NCBI RefSeq assembly: GCF_011682045.1
Contig: NZ_VVIW01000013.1
Span: 121,234 to 185,233 of the forward strand
From: Massilia aquatica
Lineage (GTDB): Bacteria > Pseudomonadota > Gammaproteobacteria > Burkholderiales > Burkholderiaceae_D
Reading direction: 5' to 3'
Length of the DNA: 64,000 nucleotides
Part shown: one piece after another, positions 9,131 to 16,063 of the stretch
Numbering within the stretch: the first letter of the stretch is position 1
Layout of the letters: every line of letters begins with the position of its first letter
The notes under the pieces: generated by a model
What the model saw: only the letters and a program-made list of their open reading frames with translations
What the model was told of the DNA's origin: nothing
Database searches by the model: none
Made by a program: the position numbers and the translations under genes

Positions 9131-9463
9131 ATGAACGAGCAACAAAGCAACAGCGCACCCCAGCATATCGACTTGCCGGAACTGCAAGCGGGCAGCGGCC
9201 AGGGCCACTCCATCCTCAGCGGCAACCTGGACGTGATCCAGAACGTCAAGGTCAAGCTGTCGGTAAAGATCGGCGATGCGGTGGTCAGTATCGGCGAACT
9301 GATGAACATGAAGGAAGAGCACATCCTCAAGCTGGACGCGGCACTCGACTCGCCGGTGGACGTTCTGCTCGAAGGCAATATCGTCGCGCGCGGCCAGCTG
9401 GTGGCGGTGGACGACAACTTCGGCGTGCGCATCACGGAACTGCCGAAAGTCGGCCAGCCATGA
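9131..9463 (+). CDS. fliN: Flagellar switch/C-ring protein FliN
   Basis: A 110-aa SPOA protein. The motif ILSGNLDVIQNVKVKLSVKI, then LMNMKEEHILKLDAALDSPV and GNIVARGQLVAVDDNFGVRI, is textbook FliN. It forms the base of the C ring and binds FliH to dock the export ATPase. A strong AAAGGA Shine-Dalgarno precedes the ATG. The stop overlaps the fliO start (ATGA). Confidence 0.95.
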   Translation: MNEQQSNSAPQHIDLPELQAGSGQGHSILSGNLDVIQNVKVKLSVKIGDAVVSIGELMNMKEEHILKLDAALDSPVDVLLEGNIVARGQLVAVDDNFGVRITELPKVGQP

Positions 9464-9918
9464 ACGCACTGCGCGCTGCCCTCGGCGTTTTGCTGCTGAG
9501 CCTGACAATGGCGCTGCCGGCGGCCGCGCGCGCCGAGGCGCCGTCCGCGCCTCCGGCGGCGCCGCGTGCTGCGGCGCATACCCCGATTCCGTTCAAGCAG
9601 GACAAGCAAGGCGCCGGATCGCTGGCCTACCAAAGCATGGCCGGCCTGGTGCTGGCGGCGCTGGCGGCGTACGGCGTCATCTTCGCACTGAAGCGCTACT
9701 CGCTCAAGGGCGGCGGACCGCTGCGGCAGGCGCGCCGCCTGCGCACCATCGAATCGATGCGACTGAGCCGGCGCAGCACCTTGCACGTGGTGCACTACGA
9801 CGGCGAAGAACTGCTGCTGGCCGAAAGCGATAACGGCTTGCGCCTGGTGAGCAGCCGCAGCGCCGTGGCGGTCGAGGCCAAGGCGGTCGCGGCCGCGCAA
9901 GGAGACCAACATGCATAA
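9460..9918 (+). CDS. fliO: Flagellar export-gate assembly protein FliO
   Basis: A 152-aa protein with an N-terminal signal-like helix (residues 5-24), a Pro/Ala-rich linker and a membrane helix around residues 57-77 (MAGLVLAALAAYGVIFAL). A small cytoplasmic beta domain follows (STLHVVHYDGEELLLAESD), the standard FliO layout. FliO helps FliP assemble into the export gate. It overlaps fliN by four bases and fliP by eight. Confidence 0.88.
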   Translation: MNALRAALGVLLLSLTMALPAAARAEAPSAPPAAPRAAAHTPIPFKQDKQGAGSLAYQSMAGLVLAALAAYGVIFALKRYSLKGGGPLRQARRLRTIESMRLSRRSTLHVVHYDGEELLLAESDNGLRLVSSRSAVAVEAKAVAAAQGDQHA

Positions 9919-10678
9919 ACCCGTCTTGCGCGCCGCCCTGCTGTGCGCCTTGCTGTGCGGCGTTGCCGCCAGCGCCATGGCGGCCGGCGCACCGGCCGTC
10001 AGCCTGCCCGGCGTCGACATCAACATCAACGGCGCCGGCGGCCAGGCCAGCCAGGTGTCGGCCGCGCTGAAAATCCTGCTCGGCCTGACCGTGCTCAGCC
10101 TGGCGCCGGCGCTGCTGGTGTCGGTCACCTCCTTCATCCGCATCACGGTGGTGCTGTCGATGCTGCGCCACGCCATGGGCATGCAGGAAACCCCGCCGAA
10201 TACCGTGCTGATGAGTCTGGCGCTGTTCTTGACCTTCTTCACGATGGCGCCGGTGCTCACGCAAGTGAACGACCAAGCGTTCCAGCCCTTCATGAACGGC
10301 AAGATGGAAGCCCAGCCGGCGTTCGACACGGCGCTGCGTCCGATCCGCGACTTCATGGTGCGCCAGACGCGCGAGCAGGACTTGCAGTTGATGGTCGAGA
10401 TCGCCAAAGCCCCGACCCCGACCACGGTCGACGACATCTCGACGGTGCAACTGATTCCGGCCTTCATGCTGTCGGAACTGCGCGCGGCCTTCCAGATCGG
10501 CTTCGTGATCTTTTTGCCCTTCGTGCTGATCGACCTGATCGTCTCCACCATATTGATGGCGCTGGGCATGATGATGGTGCCGCCGGTGACCATTTCGCTG
10601 CCGCTCAAGATCTTGATGTTCGTGCTGATCGACGGCTGGAACCTGGTGATCCGCGCCCTGCTCGGCACCTTCAATTAG
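9911..10678 (+). CDS. fliP: Flagellar export-gate protein FliP
   Basis: A 255-aa protein of full family length. It has a cleavable signal peptide (residues 1-25) and then four membrane helices. Conserved blocks are SFIRITVVLSMLRHAMGMQE, PPNTVLMSLALFLTFFTMAP, PAFMLSELRAAFQIGF and MALGMMMVPPVTISLPLKIL. It forms the FliPQR export channel. fliQ and fliR do not follow it here. Instead a sigma factor gene follows, so they must be encoded elsewhere, perhaps upstream of the window. Confidence 0.97.
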   Translation: MHKPVLRAALLCALLCGVAASAMAAGAPAVSLPGVDININGAGGQASQVSAALKILLGLTVLSLAPALLVSVTSFIRITVVLSMLRHAMGMQETPPNTVLMSLALFLTFFTMAPVLTQVNDQAFQPFMNGKMEAQPAFDTALRPIRDFMVRQTREQDLQLMVEIAKAPTPTTVDDISTVQLIPAFMLSELRAAFQIGFVIFLPFVLIDLIVSTILMALGMMMVPPVTISLPLKILMFVLIDGWNLVIRALLGTFN

Positions 10679-10724
10679 CGGGCCTGTGCAACGTCCTGCT
10701 TCACAAGGCGCCGTTGGCGCCCCC

Positions 10725-11447
10725 ATGTCCACCGCGCTGGCCGACGAGCCGGCGCTGTGGAAAGCTGCGCGTGGCGGCGCCGCGGCCGCGCGTACGCGCC
10801 TGATTGAAGCCTACCTGCCCTTCGTGCGCATGCTCGCCGCCAAGATGTTCGCCGGCCGCATCGACCACGACCTCGAATTCAATGAATACCTGCAATTCGG
10901 CACCATCGGTCTGATCGAGGCGGTCGACCGCTTCGACCCGGGCATGGGCAACCAGTTCAAAACGTTTGCCGCGCACCGTATCAACGGCGCCATTCTCGAC
11001 GGCATCGGCCAGATGAGCGAAAAGCGCACCCAGGTGAACACCCGCAGGCGGCTGCAGATCGAGCGGCGCGAATCGGCCCGGGAGGCGCTCGACGCCGGCA
11101 CCGGGGACCTGTTCCAGCAACTGGCCGACGTGGCCATCGGGCTGGCACTCGGTTACGTGCTCGACGATCCGGTGGTGTACTACCATGAAGACGCCACAGT
11201 GGCCGACCAGCATTACACGCGGGTCGAGATGACTCAACTGCGCAGCAAGATACAAGCACTGGTGGGCAACCTGCCTGAGCAGGAACGAATGGTGATAAAG
11301 TACCATTATCTGAACCAGGTGCCGTTTGCCGCCATTGCCCAGACCATGGGCTTGACCAAGGGACGCGTGTCGCAGATTCACAATAAGGCGCTGGGATTGT
11401 TGCGGCGGGCGGCGAATGCGGTGAACGCCTGCGATATGGTGTGGTAG
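10725..11447 (+). CDS. fliA: FliA-type sigma factor (sigma-28 family)
   Basis: A 240-aa alternative sigma factor. Region 2 is seen in FGTIGLIEAVDRFDPGMGNQ and FKTFAAHRINGAILDGI, and region 4 with its helix-turn-helix in LPEQERMVIKYHYLNQVPFA, GLTKGRVSQIHNKAL. It should direct RNA polymerase to late flagellar promoters. Two starts are possible: the ATG at 10725, or a GTG at 10686 that lies 7 bases after the fliP stop. Neither has a clear Shine-Dalgarno; I chose the ATG because the 13-residue extension has no family resemblance. Residues between regions 2 and 4 (about 100-165) diverge from E. coli FliA. Confidence 0.85.
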   Translation: MSTALADEPALWKAARGGAAAARTRLIEAYLPFVRMLAAKMFAGRIDHDLEFNEYLQFGTIGLIEAVDRFDPGMGNQFKTFAAHRINGAILDGIGQMSEKRTQVNTRRRLQIERRESAREALDAGTGDLFQQLADVAIGLALGYVLDDPVVYYHEDATVADQHYTRVEMTQLRSKIQALVGNLPEQERMVIKYHYLNQVPFAAIAQTMGLTKGRVSQIHNKALGLLRRAANAVNACDMVW

Positions 11448-11473
11448 CGATCAACAAGAACGAAAGCGGGTCC

Positions 11474-11866
11474 ATGGCGGGAATAAACAGCGTGCAGCAG
11501 ATCGTCGCGACGATCCGTGCCGAAATGAGCAGCCGGGTCGGCAAAAACGACCGGCGCGGCCTGGCCATGGCCGAGAAACCTCCGCTGCGCTCCAGGCCGG
11601 CGCAGGCGCGCGCGCGCATGAGCGGCCTGCTGCAGCAGCGCGTGGCAGCACTCGACCCGGCCGATCCCGAGCGCGGGCGCAAGGCTTTCCGGATTTTTCT
11701 CGAATCGGTGTTGCTCGCCGAGTTCGGCGAAGAGTTGATCAACGATCCGGCGTTTTACGCCATGGTCGACCAGGTGCAACTGACGATGGAAGACGATCCG
11801 CAGATTGCCGGCGCGATCGCACAGGCTGCGCAGAGCCTGTGCGGCGACGGACGGACAACTTACTGA
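11474..11866 (+). CDS. Unknown small protein at the end of the flagellar operon
   Basis: A protein of 130 aa from the ATG at 11474, or 141 aa from a GTG at 11441 that overlaps the sigma-factor stop. I do not recognise it. The N-terminal half is basic with possible helices; the C-terminal half (FRIFLESVLLAEFGEELIND, then QVQLTMEDDPQIAGAI) is acidic and helical. There is no signal peptide or membrane segment. It is co-directional with the sigma gene, and its last 7 bases overlap the 3' end of the convergent fliH-like gene. Size and helical content would suit an export chaperone or a sigma-factor partner (anti-sigma FlgM-like), but no motif supports a choice. Confidence 0.6.
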   Translation: MAGINSVQQIVATIRAEMSSRVGKNDRRGLAMAEKPPLRSRPAQARARMSGLLQQRVAALDPADPERGRKAFRIFLESVLLAEFGEELINDPAFYAMVDQVQLTMEDDPQIAGAIAQAAQSLCGDGRTTY

Positions 11867-12663
11867 GGATTGGCGCGCGCGCCGACCAGCGTCGCGCGCA
11901 GCCGTTCGAGTTGGGTTTCGAGGCGGGCATCGAGTTCGCCATTTTCGGTTTCCACGATGCAGCCGCCCAGGGCGACCTTCTTGTCGCCGCTCCACGACAC
12001 CAGGGTGCCTGAGGGCAGTGCGTCGTCCAGTGCCCCAACCTCGCGCAAGGCCGCCAGGTCGCCAGGATGCAGGCGGACCACCACCTTTTCGCTGCTGACC
12101 GCGTGCGCCGCCGCCTCGCTCACCAGCGCATGGATGCCCTCGCGCGTGACGGCGGCGCTCCCCATCATCTTGCACACCGCTTCGAAGGCGATGGCGACGG
12201 CCATGTCTTCCAGGCCCTTGAAGCCGGTGGCGGTGGCCTGCTGCAGCGCGTCGGCGATCGAGCGCACCCGGGCCAGCTCGGATTCGAAGGTTTTTTTGGC
12301 TTCCTCGGCGCCGCTCTGGCGCCCTTCCTGCAGGCCGCGCTCGCGGCCCAGTTCGCGTGCTTTGTCGGCTTCGACCTTGAACTCCGCAAGGACCGATTGG
12401 CGCGCCTGGGCGATCAAGACCTTCATGTCGGGCGCGGGCGGCGCCGGCGGGGGCGGCACTGGCGGGGGCGGTGCGGCTGGAGCCGGTGGCCGCAATGCTG
12501 CTGCGGGCAGCGGTGCAAGGGCACTGGCGGCCGGCGCCGTTAGCGCACTGAGCGCTGCCGGTGCGGCAGCAGCAGCGCTACTGGCCTCGCTGGCAACCGT
12601 ACGCCGGCTCTTGAGCTTGCGCCTCTCTTCCGAGATGGCGGGGGAACGAATGATTGAAACCAT
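11860..12663 (-). CDS. fliH: FliH/YscL-like negative regulator of the export ATPase
   Basis: A 267-aa protein on the opposite strand to the rest of the cluster. Residues 24-78 are low-complexity Ala/Pro. Residues about 85-130 (LAEFKVEADKARELGRERGL, with EGRQSGAEEAKK) form the FliH coiled coil with the GxxxG-like pattern. The C-terminal 130 residues (LEDMAVAIAFEAVCKMMG, VVVRLHPGDLAAL, LGGCIVETENGELDARLETQ) match the FliH/YscL/HrpE C-terminal domain that binds FliI. The gene usually sits between fliG and fliI. Here it has been moved and inverted, converging with the + strand operon with a 7-bp overlap. Confidence 0.88.
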   Translation of the reverse strand: MVSIIRSPAISEERRKLKSRRTVASEASSAAAAAPAALSALTAPAASALAPLPAAALRPPAPAAPPPPVPPPPAPPAPDMKVLIAQARQSVLAEFKVEADKARELGRERGLQEGRQSGAEEAKKTFESELARVRSIADALQQATATGFKGLEDMAVAIAFEAVCKMMGSAAVTREGIHALVSEAAAHAVSSEKVVVRLHPGDLAALREVGALDDALPSGTLVSWSGDKKVALGGCIVETENGELDARLETQLERLRATLVGARANPQ

Positions 12664-12804
12664 AACTTCGACGATCTAAAAATAGGGAAGCCACGCTGTT
12701 GCGCGAGTGAGGGAACTGACAGTCTGTACTATGTCAGATCGCCGCTACCTTGGAAAGCAGGTTTTGCCGCGCCGGCGTGCCTGACTCGGCTGGAAGACGG
12801 CGCA

Positions 12805-12827
12805 TTCCACGCATCGCATGCGTGGAA
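12805..12827. terminator. Hairpin between TPR gene and fliH
   Basis: A perfect 9-bp inverted repeat (TTCCACGCA / TGCGTGGAA) with a 5-base loop lies 36 bp downstream of the - strand TPR gene stop and 142 bp upstream of fliH. It has no U-run on the - strand, so termination is uncertain. It could equally be an operator or an mRNA-end stabiliser. Confidence 0.35.
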
Positions 12828-12862
12828 ATGATCAGCCTACCTGTCTTCAAGCCGGCGGCGCC

Positions 12863-14035
12863 TTACTGCTTTGGATGCGCGGCGGGGGATGCGACGTCGA
12901 GAACGCGTTCGGCCACGACCTTAAAGTCGACACCGAACAGGTTCGTGCGGCCGGCTGTCGCTTTGAGCGTGGTGCTGCGGAACTGCTCCAGGTCGCTCAG
13001 CTTGCCGTCGAGCGCCATGCGGGCCATGGTGCCGGTCACGGATTGGGGGTTCAGACGCAGGGCGCGCTGCAAGGCTGCCTCGGCCGCGACGCGCTCACCG
13101 CGCAATGCGGCGACAAACGCAATCGAGCCATGGGTTTCGCTCATGTCGGGGTTGAGTTCAAGGGCACGCGAGAAGGCGGCGTCCGCCTTGGCCGGCTGGT
13201 TGCTCATCACGCGACACCAGCCGAGCGAGGTCCAGTTGGCGATGTTCGATGGCATCAGCTCGGCGGCGCGTTCGAGTTGCTGGCCAGCCGCAGGGAAGTC
13301 GCGCTTGAGCAGGTTGGCCATGCCGAGGCCATTCCAGATGCGGCCTTCCTGGGGATTGAGGGCGAGCGCTTCCTGGAACAGCGCGAGGGCGCCGTCGGCA
13401 TCGGCGTCTTCCAGGCACAAGGTCGCACTGACGACCAGAGCTTCGAGCGGACGCGCGCCGTGCGCGAGTGCGGCTTCGCTCAGTCGGATTGCTTCGGCGC
13501 CTTTGTTGCTGTCTGCATAGGCGAGGCTGGCGGCGGCCAGGAACACTGGATCGGCCGACAAGCGCGCTTCGTGCTGCTCGATCAGTTCGATGGCGCGTGC
13601 GGTATTGCCGATGTGGTGATTCGCACGGACCAGCAAGGTAACCGTTGCCGCAGGCAAGTCGGGAGCGCGTTCGAACGGCGCCATCGTGTCCAGCGCAGCC
13701 TGGTGCTGGCCGAGCCAGAACTGGCAGGTGGCAAGGCTGAAGGCCAGGTCGGGATCGCTGATCTGGCTGAGCAAGGCGGCGTAGATCGGCGCCGCATCGC
13801 TCCAGCGCTGCTGGGCGGCGAAGACGTGGGCTTGCAGGCAGACGATCATCGGATCTTGCGGGAAAGCGGCGACGGCCGCCGCTGCGTGTGGCTCGGCGCC
13901 GGCCGGGTTGGACAGGGCAAGGTTGAGCTCGATTGCGCGGGTAAGCAATTTCTTGTTGGTGGGGTCCGCCGCGAGATACTCCTCGGTGCGGTCGCGCTGG
14001 CGCGTCAGGTCTTCTTGCGATGTCTGTTGTTGCAT
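12863..14035 (-). CDS. Tetratricopeptide-repeat protein
   Basis: A 390-aa protein made almost wholly of TPR helices without signal peptide or membrane segment. The clearest units are ALFQEALALNPQEGRIWNGL, QLERAAELMPSNIANWTSLG, AFSRALELNPDMSETHGSIA and AALQRALRLNPQS. At least eight to nine 34-residue units can be traced between residues 15 and 335. The last 55 residues are non-TPR. TPR arrays are protein-binding scaffolds, and cytoplasmic ones next to flagellar genes can act in secretion or glycosylation. No catalytic domain is present. The neighbouring TPR gene 119 bp upstream, in the same direction, suggests a two-gene unit. Confidence 0.85.
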   Translation of the reverse strand: MQQQTSQEDLTRQRDRTEEYLAADPTNKKLLTRAIELNLALSNPAGAEPHAAAAVAAFPQDPMIVCLQAHVFAAQQRWSDAAPIYAALLSQISDPDLAFSLATCQFWLGQHQAALDTMAPFERAPDLPAATVTLLVRANHHIGNTARAIELIEQHEARLSADPVFLAAASLAYADSNKGAEAIRLSEAALAHGARPLEALVVSATLCLEDADADGALALFQEALALNPQEGRIWNGLGMANLLKRDFPAAGQQLERAAELMPSNIANWTSLGWCRVMSNQPAKADAAFSRALELNPDMSETHGSIAFVAALRGERVAAEAALQRALRLNPQSVTGTMARMALDGKLSDLEQFRSTTLKATAGRTNLFGVDFKVVAERVLDVASPAAHPKQ

Positions 14036-14154
14036 GATTCTAGGTCCGGGAGATGGTGGGTGCGGCGTGGCGGTGCGTTGGGCTGGCGGCGGCAGTGCGG
14101 GTTCTGCCTGGGCAGGTGCCGCATTGCCGCCGATTGTAGCTGATCGTGGGTGAC

Positions 14155-14766
14155 TTACGTCGGTAGCGTGCCACCGTATGCGGACATGAGCAGGTGTCGG
14201 TGGTAGGGGTTGTCTTCAGCAGGCTCGTCGGCCGTTGCCGCCGGGGCGGGGACGGCCGATGGCGCCGGATTATCCGCGATCGCTTTCGCAATATCGTCGA
14301 TGAACATTTGCATGTCCTTGTTAAGCGCAAGATTGGTGTGGTTCAGTTCGATACCTTTTGCCAGCGCGGCACTGGCCTCGGGCAGCTGATTTTGCGCGAG
14401 CAAAATCAAGCCGTGACCGAACAGGCGTAGTGGATCGCTGTCCGTCAGCTCCTGCAATGGGGAGAGTACCGTGACGGCACGCTCGGCATTGCCGTTGGTC
14501 AGCCAAAGCAAGCCTAACTGAAACCGTGCGATCGACAAGCCAGGATCGAGCGCGAGGGCGGACTCCATTTCGCCGACGGCACGGTCGTACATCTGGATCT
14601 GGGCATAATGAGCGCCAAGCAAAAAGTGCGTCGTGCCGGAGGCGTCAGGGCGCGATGCAGCCTCCTTGAAGTAGGCAATTGCCGCGCCATCATCGCCAGA
14701 TGCGCTTGCGTTAACAGCAAGCTGGCATAGTTCGGCGTGATCTAATGTCGAAAATGTAGTTGACAT
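14155..14766 (-). CDS. Small tetratricopeptide-repeat protein
   Basis: A 203-aa protein with about four TPR units (residues 10-150), for example QMYDRAVGEMESALALDPGL and QLPEASAALAKGIELNH, then an Ala/Pro-rich linker and a short C-terminal tail (YHRHLLMSAYGGTLPT). No signal peptide is evident. It lies immediately beyond the toxin/immunity unit and in front of the larger TPR gene, with a perfect 12-bp palindrome 24 bp before its start. The role is unknown. Confidence 0.82.
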   Translation of the reverse strand: MSTTFSTLDHAELCQLAVNASASGDDGAAIAYFKEAASRPDASGTTHFLLGAHYAQIQMYDRAVGEMESALALDPGLSIARFQLGLLWLTNGNAERAVTVLSPLQELTDSDPLRLFGHGLILLAQNQLPEASAALAKGIELNHTNLALNKDMQMFIDDIAKAIADNPAPSAVPAPAATADEPAEDNPYHRHLLMSAYGGTLPT

Positions 14767-14790
14767 AGATGAAATTATTCTTTTAATGTT

Positions 14791-14802
14791 GTTTAGCTAA
14801 AC
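14791..14802. promoter_or_regulatory. 12-bp perfect palindrome upstream of the TPR gene
   Basis: GTTTAGCTAAAC is its own reverse complement and lies 25-36 bases upstream of the - strand TPR start, just downstream of a TAAAAT that could be a -10 element. This suits an operator. Confidence 0.4.
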
Positions 14803-14890
14803 TAGTAGAGATCATTTTATCTGAAAATCAGTGTTAACTAGAGCACTATGGCCGCGAACAAAACTATGCTTTACGTGCCAAAATGCTTAA

Positions 14891-14961
14891 ACCCTACCAA
14901 CTGCGTACGTGATAGCAAATTATTTCTTCCTGTGCCACAAGCACATATTTTTTGGTAGGGT
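14891..14961. repeat. Nested inverted repeats (possible structured RNA or terminator)
   Basis: The outer arms ACCCTACCAA (14891-14900) and TTGGTAGGGT (14952-14961) are exact complements. Inside them TGTGC (14931-14935) and GCACA (14941-14945) form a second hairpin with loop CACAA. On the + strand the inner hairpin is followed by TATTTTTT. On the - strand the element lies downstream of the toxin/immunity operon, where it could end transcription. Confidence 0.45.
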
Positions 14962-15119
14962 AGCCTTGGTTTTTCTCAGCCAAAAGGATCTAAATCTTAT
15001 GATACCGACGCGCACCAGCGTCGAGCTTTCCATATAAAACCCCCTGATTCAATAATTTTCAAAATTAAAAATGCGATCAATATAATATTAAAGCCATACT
15101 ATCCTGGAAACCTTGAGCA

Positions 15120-15509
15120 TCACTCAGTACCATCCAATTCAAATAATATGTCCAAATTCATTTTTTTTGCGCTTGATTCCAAACCACTCAATTCATCTTC
15201 CGAGTAAAAACCAAGGTCCCACCATGGCAATCCAGAAGCAATCTGACGATCTAAATCATCTGGTCGGAAATTTGTCTTCCCGGAAAACACCTTGCGCACC
15301 TTAATTCGCAATTTCGTCACGGCTGTTGGATCAGCAGCGTTAATTTTAGCTTTATATGTCTTAATCCCCAAGGAAATAGGATCATGAACGTAATGAACCC
15401 GAGCATAAAATTCCTTACCGCATTTTTCGCAACGATATAGGCGCACAATCCCAACCTCGCTGACGATAACCGCGTCACCACCGCATTCTATACAACTGAT
15501 CTCACTCAT
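15120..15509 (-). CDS. Candidate immunity protein with N-terminal zinc ribbon
   Basis: A 129-aa cytoplasmic-looking protein with no signal peptide. Residues 6-34 contain two CxxC pairs (CIECGG and CEKCGKEF) that should bind one zinc as a ribbon. The remainder is a mixed domain with a basic middle (TKLRIKVRKVFSGKTNF) and an acidic C-terminus (WWDLGFYSEDELSGLESSAK). The ATG lies two bases after the stop of the giant RHS gene, on the same strand, so the two are surely co-transcribed and probably coupled. Small genes immediately 3' of an RHS gene are characteristically the cognate immunity genes. I do not recognise the family; the function is inferred from position and AT-rich composition shared with the toxin tip. 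Confidence 0.7.
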   Translation of the reverse strand: MSEISCIECGGDAVIVSEVGIVRLYRCEKCGKEFYARVHYVHDPISLGIKTYKAKINAADPTAVTKLRIKVRKVFSGKTNFRPDDLDRQIASGLPWWDLGFYSEDELSGLESSAKKMNLDILFELDGTE

Positions 15510-15511
15510 AA

Positions 15512-16063
15512 TTATTTTATCCGTATTTGGTACTCAGCACCTGATTTAATATACTTATCAACCGTCTTTTGCGTAATATTGGGATAAAGTTTATTATTTT
15601 CAACCAATAATTTCATTACGTGAGCATCGGTTTTTAGCGACGTCGCACTATCAACCACACGTTGCACATTATACGCAGCAAGTTCACTCTTTAAAGCAAC
15701 CATATCATCGGCGTATGACCATGGAGTTAGTTTTTGAAGATAGTGTTCTGCCTCATGAGCAACCACACCAGCTGCTTGTGCGGGACTACCGATATAAGGG
15801 CGCCAAACAATCATTTCGTTTTTGCCGAATGGCATGAGTCCACCTTGAGGTGACTCTAGAATATCGTCCGAAAAATTGATTGTAATTTGTCCTCGCTTCA
15901 ACATTTTCGCAACTGCCAGACCTTCAGCCTTATTGCTTTGCCGCAGCGCTCGCATGACTGAGGGGAGACTAATTCGGTGGCTCCGGCTTGCAAAATAATC
16001 TGAATGCAAACCTATAGCTGCGGCACCGGGTGAGTTCCCTGACGATTTTAGCTCAACATCGGT
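15512..16063 (-). other. Toxin tip: HExxH metallopeptidase-like domain of the RHS protein
   Basis: Residues about 8560-8742 form the AT-rich C-terminal domain. The signature is VVAHEAEHYL, an HExxH zinc-binding/catalytic helix at residues 8662-8666 (DNA 15743-15757). A glutamate in KSELAAY at 8686, 20 residues after the second His, is spaced as the third ligand in gluzincin-type peptidases. Upstream strands (GQITINFSDDI, NEMIVWRPYIG) could form the edge strand of the active-site cleft. Many polymorphic toxins carry such HExxH tips. The exact family and substrate are unknown. Confidence 0.72.

Larger units (their letters stand above)
14767..15119. other. AT-rich intergenic region
   Basis: This region holds no convincing gene. 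It is much richer in A/T than the flagellar or RHS-core DNA around it and continues the AT-rich character of the immunity gene and toxin tip. It should contain the end of the toxin/immunity transcript and the promoter of the TPR genes, and it carries the palindrome and the nested inverted repeats listed separately. Confidence 0.6.
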
